Assembly: GCF_000149955.1 (NCBI RefSeq)
Contig: NC_030991.1
Coordinates: forward strand, 1,272,501 to 1,336,500
DNA: 64,000 nucleotides
Reading direction: 5' to 3'
From: Fusarium oxysporum f. sp. lycopersici 4287
Taxonomy: Eukaryota; Ascomycota; Sordariomycetes; Hypocreales; Nectriaceae
Below the pieces are notes generated by a model. The model did not search any database. It was not told the origin of the DNA and saw nothing but the letters and a program-made list of their open reading frames with translations. How positions within the stretch are numbered: the first letter of the stretch is position 1; each line of letters starts with the position of its first letter. Position numbers and translations under genes: made by a program. Shown one piece after another: positions 9,931 to 20,088 of this stretch.

Positions 9931-10646
9931 TAAACTACACCACAATTAATAATAAAAAAATAGAGTTCTAGAAGGGATCCTCTAACTTTTGTTCGACCTG
10001 GGGGTTTAGATTAGAACATTGGTTGGACAGACTGCAAAGAGAATACAGGAATATGCATTCAAACCTCTACCAACGTGCACGGGTAAGCAAGATCTAGTTC
10101 ACGAAGATACTCGAGACAGAGGGGTGTGCAGAGGCGAGAAATATGTAATTTACAAAATTACAAGCAGTCCTTCGTACAGTAGACGCTAGGCTAAGTGATG
10201 TAGCAGTCACAGATCACATTCGCCTCCGATCAAATCACGAGAAAGAAATCAAAAGGTCGATAGTCCTAATCATCTCATGGTGCTCTGGCTATCCAGCATC
10301 TCTGAGATCTGGTGTATACGACTAGTGAGCATCAGAAACTATCTCAATCTCGTCATCCCTGATACCCCATTCGGCGTAGACTTGTGGTGTTGGCCACGAC
10401 TGGAATCTAGCATTGCTGGATGAATGGCCCGAGCTAGATTTAGCTGAGGCATTACCTCGATCTGTTATATGTGTGGGAGTCAGTGTGTCCAACAATCAAT
10501 TAAAGCAAAAATTGGATTCCTTACTTGACTTGGTTGATGGTAACCCCTTGCTTGACCTGGTTTACTCGATGAGGGTGCCTTACTTTACTTGGTTGGCCGC
10601 CATTACTCGACCGATCACTAACGATGTTCATTTCCCTTCTCAACCC
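9931..10646. other. No gene seen
   Basis: There are only short frames without recognisable domains. The frame at 10413-10667 has an LLDLVDG/LLDLVYS repetition but nothing that supports a gene. Confidence 0.5.
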
Positions 10647-10811
10647 CTATTGATAGACCTGAGTTAACATACCCGTTCGAAGCAGGTGTTTCTGGCATTC
10701 AATCGCTGCTACGGTGTCCGAGCCAAGCCGGTTCCGTTCATCCGTAATCTCCTTCTTCGTATGGGGAAAGGCACGCGCACACTCAGCGCTCATTGCTGGA
10801 CAACTGAACAA
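10647..10811 (-). pseudogene. hAT transposase C-terminal fragment
   Basis: The frame reads SCPAMSAECARAFPHTKKEI, then a TDERNRLGSDT block and ECQKHLLRTG. This is the hAT dimerisation domain of a different hAT family from the one at 2660. It is cut at 10811 by the tandem GTAT tail of a LINE fragment. The rest of the transposase is not found on the other side of the LINE piece. Confidence 0.8.
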
Positions 10812-11067
10812 GTATGTATGTATGTATGTATGTATGTATAATTTTCGTCGGGGGGCCATCAGCCCCGAAAAGTTCCCTACTTGGGCACAGGACGTGCTGA
10901 GCTAGGGGTCGCTATCTATGATATACTTACACAATGCGCGCATTTTCTGCAAGGCACAATAACATACCACACTATCCAGCATATCATCGGCACAAACGGC
11001 GCATCGTATCGAGCCTGTTACCTGTCAGCGGGATAAGCAGGCGCAGCTGATAAACAGTAGCCGCAAG
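10812..11067 (-). mobile_element. Tad-like LINE, 3'-end fragment with (GTAT)n tail
   Basis: After six to seven GTAT units, the sequence aligns with the 3' untranslated end of the LINE at 39297-39540 (shared blocks such as GGGGCACAGGAC, TGCTGAGCTAG, ATCCAGCATATCATCGGC, CGAGCCTGTTACC and GTCAGCGGGATAA). Only about 255 bp survive, so it is a strongly 5'-truncated insertion. Confidence 0.85.
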
Positions 11068-11079
11068 ACAAGCCTATGA

Positions 11080-11475
11080 CCAGGTAAATTATGGTAAAGC
11101 CATGGCTGCGGAGAAGATGGTAGGCTTGCTTGGCAATATGGCGTCAAGGCGCCATTTCCGCGAGGCTGGTGATACCCTGCTTGGCGGCCTTGGAGATGTG
11201 AGGGTCAGTTCTCGCTGCCGTGTCCAACTCGTTAATCAGCGCTGTTGCGACCATGATGGCAAGGTGCATGATGGATGAGGTCAGCGCGAAGTATGGCATA
11301 AAGGACGGTGCCCGCTTCAACGTGTATAGTTGGGAATAGGATGTGAGAAAGCTCTGCATGGCATTTGCAGCTTGTAAACAGAGGTCTCGCGATAACACCG
11401 TGGACCCACTAATACGTAATTTAACCAAGAGCTGGAAGAGCAGCAGGGCCGCAAAGTGGTAATAAATGCTATATT
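11080..11475 (-). pseudogene. Zn2Cys6 transcription factor, C-terminal fragment
   Basis: The leftward frame (main block 11144-11475) reads YHFAALLLFQLLVKLRISGS, then AANAMQSFLTSYSQLYTLKR, APSFMPYFALTSSIMHLAI, and KQGITSLAEMAP. This is the conserved C-terminal part of nitrate-regulator-like fungal Zn2Cys6 activators. A TGA replaces the next residue (normally Cys), and recognisable sequence continues for ~20 residues. The DNA-binding domain is absent. It adjoins the LINE fragment. Confidence 0.7.
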
Positions 11476-11933
11476 AATGATTAATACTTAGAAATGTCTT
11501 AATAGCCCTGAAAATGATCAATCCGTTGTCATCTCTACCCGCCAAGGTCGCTGAACAACAGCTTCCTGGCTATATCTCCGTTGGATCCTCTTCCTCACAC
11601 GATAACACATCGGGCGGCCTTTCTACCGAGGAAGATAACGGCAAAACCTTTCAAGTTAATTCCTCGAAGCAGGCAGGCTTGAAATCTTACTTCATACGGG
11701 CTACTAGCAGCCCGAAATCAGTCATTAAGCCATTATGCAGGCCAATATAGACTAATCAATTCATCAACCTTACAGGGCTAGTAAGATCATTTAGATCGAA
11801 TCCTAGTGCTACCATACAGTCTCATTCTGATAGATTATGCCTTAACTGCGGAGGATAGGATGCTGAATACTGGGAGAAATTGGCCTTCAATCAGGCCTGT
11901 CATGGCATGTACGTCAAATCGGTAGCCAATATA
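11476..11933. other. Spacer
   Basis: The short frame at 11514-11750 is Ser/Lys-rich (SSSSHDNTSGGL) and is not recognised. Nothing else is supportable. Confidence 0.5.
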
Positions 11934-14124
11934 CCATCCAGGACCACCGAATGGGCACCCCCACCTAATGGACCACCAAAATTTCAATCTTCCCATACAA
12001 ACTCCGAATTTTCAAGTACATCGCATTCAGCCAAGAACGTAGATACTCGCAAACCTATACCAATGTTGTATAGCAGTTTTCATGAAATTTTCATATCGGC
12101 TTGACTTTTCCCCGTTCCGCCTTGTGGCCTAGTTCTCTAGCACTTTGAATTCTTTCGCATTTCTCCTCATCTACCCCACGAGACTCCATCCACTCAAGCC
12201 GAACTTTTACCTAATTTACTCGCCGCAACTCCTTCCGTAATGGTTCGCCGTAACTATACCGAAGATGACGTAGCTGAGGCTATATTCGACACCACCGATA
12301 GAGGCCTCTCACAGAATGAGGCGGCCCAGAAACGTGGAGTACCTCAGTGGACCATTTCGAGACGACTTTCCGGTCAAGCAAGCAGGAATGAACGTATCCA
12401 GGCCCACCAGCGTATTCCAACGAGCCAGGAGGAGACGCTTATTCGTTGGGTGCTGCGACAAGAGTCCCTGGGCTATGCTCCCTCGCACAGCCAGCTCCGC
12501 GCCTGTGTCGAGGCCATCCTTCAACAACAAGGCGATAACAAACCTTGGGGCAAGCACTGGACCACCAGGTTCGTCAAACGTCACCCAAAACTATCTACCA
12601 AGATTGGAAAACGTCAAGAAGCCGCCACATTTGACGGCTTTACTCCGAAGGCGGTCAATTGGTACTTCGATATTTGGGAGAACGAGTACGGCTGGATCAA
12701 GCCTGAGAACACAGTTAACGTGGACGAGGGCGGCATAATGGTTGGTTTCGGTAAGTCTTCTATAAGTACTCTATAGGCTTTTATAGGGCATAGCTAATTG
12801 GTTGTCCATGAGGCCTGGATAGCCTCGTGATTGGGAGCTCTGACCCGAAGAAGAAGGCGATGTTGAAAGGCGTTCAGTCGCGCACCTGGACTTCGTTTAT
12901 TGAGGCTGTCACCGCAACTGGCCGTGCTTTGAAACCGGGAATTATCTTTAAAGGAAAAGAGCTGCAGAAGCAGTGGTTTCTGAACGAATTCGAATTGATA
13001 GCGGACTGGCACTACATCACATCCCCGAACGGCTGGACCGACAACCATATTGCTCTCGAGTGGTTGAAGGGCGTTTATCTACCACAAACAGAGCCTCGTG
13101 ATGCATCGGATGCGAGACTCATTATCCTTGACGGTCACGGGAGCCATGCGCAGGTGAGCATTTCGGAGTTTTCGCCGCTGAGTCACCCGCTATAGGGTCG
13201 CTGACGAGCAGCCAGGACGAGTGGATGGCTACGTGCTTTCTGAACAACGTCTACTGCTGTTACTTACCAGCACATTGTTCCCATGGTCTGCAGCCATTAG
13301 ATAATGGGATTTTTAATGTCATCAAAGGTGCGTACCGGAAAGAACTCCAAATGCTGGCTAGTTTGACCGATTCTGCGCCGGTTGACAAAGTCAACTTTAT
13401 CCGGGCATACGCGAAAGCCAGGGAGGCGGGCATGAGGAAAGATATTATCTTATCCGGCTGGAGATTTACTGGAAGTTGGCCTATAAATCGTCATAAGGCT
13501 CTAACACATCCTGAAATTCAGCCGGACAAAGAAAAACTGCTGGAAGAGTTCAAGACGCCGAGCCCTCCTCAACTGCACTCAGATGATACGCCGAAAACGA
13601 GTCGGCAAGTGAGGGAAATGGCCAAACACCGAAGCCGTCCGACCAGGCAGAAGTACAATAAGATCGCAAAGGGATTGGAAGCTTTAGAGATGAAGGTGGC
13701 CGTTCAGAATGCGCGGATTACTGGCCTCGAGGAGCAGATGGCTCAGGTGCGGCGAGGGAAGAAAAGAAAGGCGGTACCGAACCCGAACCGACGATTCATG
13801 GCTCTAGCGGAGTCTCTAGCGACTGGAGAAGCTCTTCCTAACTCAAAGGGGGCAGAAATAGAGGTAGATGTGGATGAGGAGGTCGAGTCGGTGATTGAGG
13901 TGGGTGTCGGGTTAGAGGATGAACGTGAGGACTCTACGGTCGTAACAAAGCACTGCCAGCGCACATGCAGCGGTCGGGAGGTTAAAAAACCACGTAGAGA
14001 GTAAAATTCAAATAACTTTATAGAAACTCTCTTTAAAGCCTCGTTTATTGATTGAAAATTGGGCCTGTTTTTGCGGACATCAATATTTGGATTTTATATG
14101 GGAAGATTGAAATTTTGGTGGTCC
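11934..14124 (+). mobile_element. Fot1/pogo-type DNA transposon with intact transposase
   Basis: The left terminus CCATCCAGGACCACC sits inside TA (11932-11933), as it does in the scrap at 4353. A perfect 28 bp inverted repeat (11970-11997 and 14097-14124) brackets the gene. On the right, sequence after 14124 does not match the outer 36 bp of the left end and has no TA, so the right terminus seems to be lost. Confidence 0.85.
12240..14004 (+). CDS. Fot1/pogo transposase (DDE), apparently full length
   Basis: Three exons (12240-12750, 12813-13153, 13216-14004) join around two 62 bp GT-AG introns and give 546 residues without a stop. The order is: N-terminal Psq-like helix-turn-helix (residues ~5-50, with LSQNEAAQKRGVPQWTISRR), a CENP-B-type second HTH (~60-130), then the DDE core with NVDEGGIMVGF (first Asp), ILDGHGSH (second Asp) and HGLQPLDNGIF (third acidic residue, Asp). 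A basic/acidic tail with a short coiled region follows. The same intron positions appear in the broken copy at 33469. This is the only uninterrupted transposase in the window. It may be active in trans even if its own right end is defective. Confidence 0.88.
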
Positions 14125-14220
14125 TTGTGAAACATGCCCCACAAACTCTAAATCGACCCTACACAAAGCGGGATTCTTAAAGCGGGACCCTCAGAAAGAT
14201 GAATCCCTCAAAAGCTCACG

Positions 14221-14875
14221 ATGAGAAGATTTACGTTCGGTTCATTTGACGACAGCCAGACTTTCAGAATCTACAGACTATCACTCATTGTAAACATAGC
14301 GGCATGCCCAGTTCGGCTCCAGTTCTTTTGCGACAAGGCAGCCGAGGGGCTGAGTTTCAACAATCCAGTGCTAGAGAGCCTGATCACCGCGTATCCGAAG
14401 GTCGTCAAGAATCTCCTTTCGCCGACCGCTATCGGCGTACAATGTTGCCCTTCATGTAAGAGCACGAGGCCGGTTGTCGCGCAGTGTCCAATGTTTTGGG
14501 TCAGTTGCGGATCGCCTATCACAACCGTTATGCAAACACCAAAGTCCCATCTTCACAAAACGAGAGATCCTCATGTGAAGGTTATCGGTAATGGCGTGTA
14601 TGAGAGGGTCAAACGCGAAACCCAGTCGCGGCAAGTCATCCGAGAAGAGAGGCTGGATGCTGGGGCAGTGTACGAGGCGGAAGTTGGAGGCATATGTTGA
14701 GCGGTACGTGGAACGACTGCACAGATCGAATCGTTCAGTAGACGCAAAGCAGTGGGATGCTGTGAAAAAAGGTGACAACAGAGCGAACTGGAAGAGACGC
14801 AGGAGAGTGTGTATACAAAAAGAGGCCAGAATGGCAGGGAAAGGGTCAAACTGCATAGTTGGGTTACGTCTTTGA
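14221..14875 (+). other. Unassigned coding-like stretch at the left edge of the Helitron
   Basis: A 159-residue frame (14221-14700) and a second frame (14591-14875, KLEAYVERYVERLHRSNRS, strongly basic afterwards) overlap. Neither is recognised. The second has the more protein-like composition and could be the end of a broken gene. The Helitron's left terminus probably lies in or near here. Confidence 0.3.
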
Positions 14876-14917
14876 AACGTAGGAAACACTTGAGGACTTG
14901 AGCATAAATGCAACTTT

Positions 14918-16037
14918 TTATTCTTTATGGGGATACTTCTTTGGGGGATGGCGATTGCGATGTGGCCTAGTCCCGCCGTCTGGGCCTGGGAAAGGATGCA
15001 AAGTGATGCTAGACTCGCCGGCGTCGGCCATGGCCGACAGAGATGGGGAATTAGAGGGGGAATTGGCCGGAGGATCTGGGCTATCTTCTGCTATCGATAC
15101 ATGAGAATGGCCTTCTGTAGGCTGCGGAGGCTGTTTCTTATATAAAGATCCCGCCAGGCTGGCGCTGTCAGAGCCTCGTCGCCTCTTAGAAGGGGTGAAC
15201 GGAGTGGCACGACCCTCCCAGCGGGCGGATCGCTTCGAAGTCGGAGTAGAAGATGGCGTCGGCGTGGCCGTGGGGACGGCAGCCGGTCTCGGTAGGTAGG
15301 CCAAGTCGAGGACACGGAGGGCCAGCTGATTGGTATCGGTGGTGCAGCCAGCGACTTTGGCAGTGATACTGAGAAAAGCTCCCGACTGAGGGATCTTGAC
15401 TTTTTGCCAACGCTTGGTGGTTTCCAGGAAACAGGTGACGGAGAACGCGACTGGAGCTGCTTTTGAGGTGTCGTAGATGGATGTTTCGACGGCGAAGCAG
15501 CGGTCCGCTGAAAAGTCAAGAGTCTTGTCGCTACGAGATGGCACGAAGCCGATAATGGTCACCATCGGACACCACTGTTCTGGCAAGTGGCGTCGATACT
15601 TGTCAAAGTCAGACACGTCTCCCGGGTGACTAGGGAGAGTTAGTTGGAGCTAGATCGGGTACAGGACAAGACGGGACGTGCCTCATCAAGCTTAAGGCTT
15701 GGACACTGATCTCCAAGGCCCCGTCGGCAGACAGGGCAGTAGAGAAGCGACCGTCGGCGTAGAAGAAGGTGTTTGCCACATAGAGGTCCCTTTCTTCTCG
15801 TGTGAGATAAGCATGGATGCGGGTATGAATAGGCTCGACGTTGACATTAGGACTATAGAAGCTACTCTCCTCAAAGATGTTGATGTCGGTCTGTATTTCG
15901 ACGTAGTTAGGTGCATTTTCACGACTCGGGTCCTCTGTGACGGTGTCGACGAAGTCGCGCAGGTGGATGGTACTCGAAAAGGTCGATTGTAGAGACATGC
16001 CGAACAGAAGTTGAGGGAATGATTGGAAACGTGCCAC
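14918..16037 (-). CDS. Helitron-associated accessory protein, function unknown (OB-fold candidate)
   Basis: Two leftward frames, 16037-15692 (or from the ATG beginning MSLQSTFSS) and 15616-14918, meet over a ~60 bp non-coding stretch around 15630-15690. The exact splice is unresolved, and a plain GT-AG join does not keep frame. The first part has HLRDFVDTVTEDPSR and NTFFYADGRFSTALS. The second has DFDKYRRHLPEQWCPMVTII, TCFLETTKRWQKVKIPQSG, then FLSITAKVAG and NQLALRVLDLAYLP. A Ser/Thr/Pro- and Arg-rich tail follows (SKRSARWEG, KRRRGSD). I know this only as an unnamed fungal family. The beta-rich middle with a conserved aromatic/basic pattern would suit an OB-fold ssDNA-binding protein comparable to the RPA-like proteins of some plant Helitrons. 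That is an inference. No stop interrupts either part. Confidence 0.55.
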
Positions 16038-16524
16038 ATCTCGCGCGAAGGTGCGGGACGGCTTGCTATAAAGGGAGGGGTTCTAACATGTTTGGTGAAG
16101 GAACTTTGACTGGTTATTCAGAGCATGTGACGAATGTCACGTCAGGGGATTGAACGTGAACCTTGTTCTCATTGCCAAGCAGATGATTGGTGAGTGCGAC
16201 ACAGGGTCGACGGGGAAAGCGTTAGACGAGGTTACTGCCGTTTCAAAGCAAGAGGGTGCTGTGTTTGCAGGCTGATGTGGGGAATGCTCCCAAAGCGTTA
16301 TCGAGCAAGGATTCAGGGGTTATTTGAGTTTAAGCCTGAAGGAGCGTGTCCTCCCGTAGCCCGGGCTGAGGAGAAAAACGGATAGTTCGGGTGTCCGGGA
16401 TGGAGCAATGAACTGAGGTAAATGTGCAGATATTAGCACCAAACCCTTGGGGGCCAAGTGGCCTGCCATCCTTTGCATCACGATAGAACTATGAGGATAG
16501 GAAAGCGAGCAAACGTAGGCCATC

Positions 16525-16773
16525 ATGGAGACGGAGAGTCTGTCCGATCTGTTCCGTCGCCTAGATGCGCGGAATCGCGAGAATGTGGCACTCGCCGGCC
16601 TGGGGATCCGTACATCGGCAGACATCTTCGAGGCTACACAGAGCCAGTACGAGCACTCTAGGAGCCAAAGAAATGCGGCATATGGAGGGTCGGTTGTTAG
16701 TCCGGCACTGGCAGATCTGGGCATTCGGACGTCAGCCGACATTCTAGAGGCGTTGAACGGGGAGAACGGCTAG
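16525..16773 (+). CDS. Short ORF with a duplicated 15-residue motif, in frame with Rep
   Basis: The 82-residue product contains LAGLGIRTSADIFEA and, ~35 residues later, LADLGIRTSADILEA. It ends at TAG 16771-16773, and the Rep frame opens 12 bp further in the same reading frame. It may therefore be the original N-terminus of the Rep protein, split off by one stop codon. METESLSDLFRRL at the start looks helical. I do not recognise the motif from a named family. Confidence 0.5.
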   Translation: METESLSDLFRRLDARNRENVALAGLGIRTSADIFEATQSQYEHSRSQRNAAYGGSVVSPALADLGIRTSADILEALNGENG

Positions 16774-16785
16774 AAAAGTGGTGAT

Positions 16786-19700
16786 ATGAGTTCTCACCGA
16801 CGTCATCGTCTTCATCGGAAACCAGGGATCATGTCATCAGGCCAGGGCCAGGTCGTTGACAGCGCGGAAGGTACGGTAGAGAATGGGCCTCAAGAAGAAC
16901 CAAGGCATCGGAGTGAACTGAAGAGGTCCGGCCCTCGTAGCGACGACGGGCAGCTACCACACAAACGTCCCAGAACTGTGGAGCGCCAGGAGAGGAGCGA
17001 GTCTGAGCAGGTGCAAGACCTCGCCAACGTGCTGGGTGTGTTGGAGGAAGACTTTGCAGAAAAGGAGCGGCTATCTGACGACCAGACATGGTGTACGCCT
17101 GTGAGCCACGAGAGAAAGGCGAAGACGGTCGAGGAGTTCTACAAAGCGTTCCACGACATGAGAACGCTGCCGGTCCTCACCTGTATGTTCTGTTATCGTA
17201 AGCATAGCAGAGCTGAGTTGCAGTATGTTGACTGGGACTGGTGGGTGGCAAATGCCATCGAAAAGCGCGACGGCTCACCTTTTAAGTGCGTTCAGTGCTT
17301 CCCTGTAGGACAGAAGATTCTCGGGTGCGCAGACTGCGTGAGACACCTGGGAAGAGGTGCGTTATCGGCAGCAGCGCGGCTGCACATGCAGTTGGGATGC
17401 GAGCACATGTTTCCTGACGAGCTGAAGGATCTCACGCCGGTCGAGGAGAAGCTGATTGCGCTGAACTCGTGCTACGGCTTTATCACCAAGCACAGCGTCT
17501 CAGATGGACATAGACAAGGCGCGACCTACCCGAGACATGTGAAGGGACATATCACGGTATTCCCAAACAACGTGCAGGAGCTAGCAACGAATGTCCTCCC
17601 ACATCCGCTCTTGAAGGTCATGGATGATGTCCATATATCATGGCAGGGGCAGGAGAAACCAGCGCCGAGTGACCTGTCAACGTTACTATCGGTGCGACGT
17701 AACGCCGTTGAGAAGGCATTGCTGTGGCTCAAAGGTACAATCCGTTGTATGCTGACATCGAAATTGACGAGGCGGAATTGGATAGTTGGGATGCGCAGCC
17801 ACACGGAGTGCCTTCCCAAGTTTTTGATCGACTGGAACGGAATGAGCCTTCGGCGAGGGAGAAGATGCAGACGGCGCACATTGTCCCACCCACAGAGCGC
17901 GATATCGACGATCACGAACCGGCAGATATCCAAGAGATCATGGCATCGTTAGCCGAGGGCCTAAGCACATCAGGAGAACCAGAAGTTGATGGCTTCGCCT
18001 CTGGTGAGGATGGTGACGATTGGGTCGGTAATAACAGAGATCGAGTGGACGAAACAGAATCATCCGGCATGTTCAACTTGGACGGGCGCCCAGACATCCC
18101 AGATGCGGAGAAGCTACGGTATCTCGTCAAGTCCATGGGTGAGGTGGGGCCCGGGGAGCATACACACGGAAGTACCTGGAAAGGGTCAGCCAAGGTGAGG
18201 CACGGGGGCGCCGTTGAGCCTTACATCGTAGTTTCCCGTGGTGAAGTCTTTGTAGATTCCTTTGACACCTGGTTTCTAGCCAAAACATTTCCCAGCTTGT
18301 TCCCGCTGGGCAAAGGCGGTCCCCGGCAGGCCGAAGAGCACTCCAAGGATGCGACAGGGCAAGTGCATCCTATTTTCGAGCTGGAAGCCGCTGCGCAACA
18401 CCTCGTATCGTCCCGGAACATGAGCTTGGAGGCTTGGGTGAAAATGGTGATCCAGCGACACGGCGGCCGCTTTGCAACGCATCCTGTCTTTCCCTTTCTT
18501 GTTTTCAATATAGGGGTGCGGTCTAGAAACCGCCGCGTGAGCATGGCAAGTATGCGAAGGAGTGATTTCCCGGACGTAGAACGTACCATCCAAGACTTGA
18601 CTGCGTCAAGGCTTGAGAAGGCGAGGGGAGAGCTAGAGGCTTGCGGTAAGACTGCTGATCCAGACGTCAACCGGCTGCTGAGGAACCTGTCACTTTACGG
18701 CTACCGTCAGCCGATGTCAAGGGAGAGCCGGCTGACAATGCGGCGGAAGATCAAGTCCCTCATAATTCGGTACGGCATCCCCGCCATCTGGTTCACGCTC
18801 AACCCAAACGATATCACGAACCCGATAAAGCTCAAGCTGGCTGTATACTGTACCTATGAGATAGACAGAGCCGAGGAATATCTAAGAAGTCTTGATCAGG
18901 CGTACAAGAGGGCTCGACTTGCGATATTGGATCCCCTCAGCTCGGCAATCTTCTTCCATCGGGAGATCTCCATGTTCTTCCAGTACTACGTGATGGTTGG
19001 GAAGGATTCGGTATTCGGGCGGGTCAGCCAGTACTATGGGGCAGTAGAGACCAATGAAAGGGGCGCGCTCCACCTCCACGGCCTCCTCTGGCTGCAGGGT
19101 AATATGTATCTGAGTTCCCTTCTCAGCGACGTTCAAGGAGAGGAGCAAGCGGCATATCGGCAGCGAGTGACCGAGTATGTTGACAGTGTCTTTACGGAGG
19201 TTCGTTTATGCCACACCTGGAGCTGGCATGTTGGTGGATAAACGCTCACACGTCTGACAGGATCTCGATGAGGAGTCTTTCGCGAGAGTGCGAGCAGGGA
19301 GATCGGTGACGTCTGACGTGTCGTCGCTATTGGAGAGAGCATTCCAATTTCCCCCGACTTTCGAAGAAGAAGCGAACTTCTGCGCAGGTGCCACACAAAT
19401 CCACATGCATAGCCCTACATGCGTCAAGTACGCGATCGGGAGACGCGGAACGAAGCAGAATCCTTGCCGATTCGGGGCGCCTTGGAAACCAGTGGAGAAG
19501 ACTTACTTTGACGAAAACGGGCTATTGCGGCTTCGACGCAGCCACAGCCTGGTGAACCGATGGAACAAGGTAATGGCAGTGGGGCTGCGACACAACCACG
19601 ATATATCCTTCATTGTGACAAAATGTAAGGGTCTGGCGCTCGTTTACTACGTGACCAACTACGCCACCAAAGTGGAGGATCCGGTGTGGAAGCGTGTGGT

Positions 19701-20088
19701 GGCAGCCAAAGAATTAATTCGGCTCCTGGGCGATGATGGTACTGGGGATCAGTCGAGCAATGGGCGAGGTCGGACCGAGGGCGACAACCGTCACAGCCAA
19801 GCGCGCCGATTTCTGCTGCGAATGGCCAACAGAATCTTCACGGAACGGGCGTTGTCGCAGGTCGAGGTGTTGGCCCATTTTCAGGGATACGAGACAGAAT
19901 TTACAAACAGCACCGCCTGGACGTTTCTGAACGTCTGCACTCTCTACTGGCACATCTTCCGGCAATGGCCCCTCCTGCGCCGTGCGGCCGGCGAGGGCGA
20001 GCTGGACGGGTTGATCGGGGAGACGGTGCTGCTGGGAAAAGCCGGACAGAGGATCTCGCTGTTGCAAGCTTACCCGTACCGCGGTTAG
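16786..20088 (+). pseudogene. Helitron Rep (HUH-Y2) with N-terminal cysteine-rich domain
   Basis: 16786-~17735 encodes a basic N-terminus and a cysteine-rich domain (CMFCYRKHSR, FKCVQCFP, CADCVRHLGRG) of the kind found before Helitron Rep domains (DUF6570-like). A one-base deletion near 17735 shifts the frame (WLK to RYNPLY). 17745-19199 is the Helitron_like_N domain ending with the HUH motif GALHLHGLLWL near 19070. A 61 bp intron (19200-19260) follows, then 19261-20088 with IHMHSPTC and the two-tyrosine motif LVYYVTNYATK near 19640. The frame then meets TAG at 20086-20088 in YPYRG*RLEGLALYDYM. It would nick and join DNA during rolling-circle transposition, but it is broken here. Confidence 0.88.

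Noticed and set aside
10413..10667. 84-residue frame with LLDLVDG/LLDLVYS repetition
   Set aside because: The apparent repeat is short, without family match or splice context.
12309..12584. Minus-strand frames opposite transposases and Rep
   Set aside because: They are shadows created by the coding bias of the genuine genes on the other strand.
14221..14700. 159-residue frame as a real gene
   Set aside because: No domain, composition like a random frame, overlaps another equally plausible frame.
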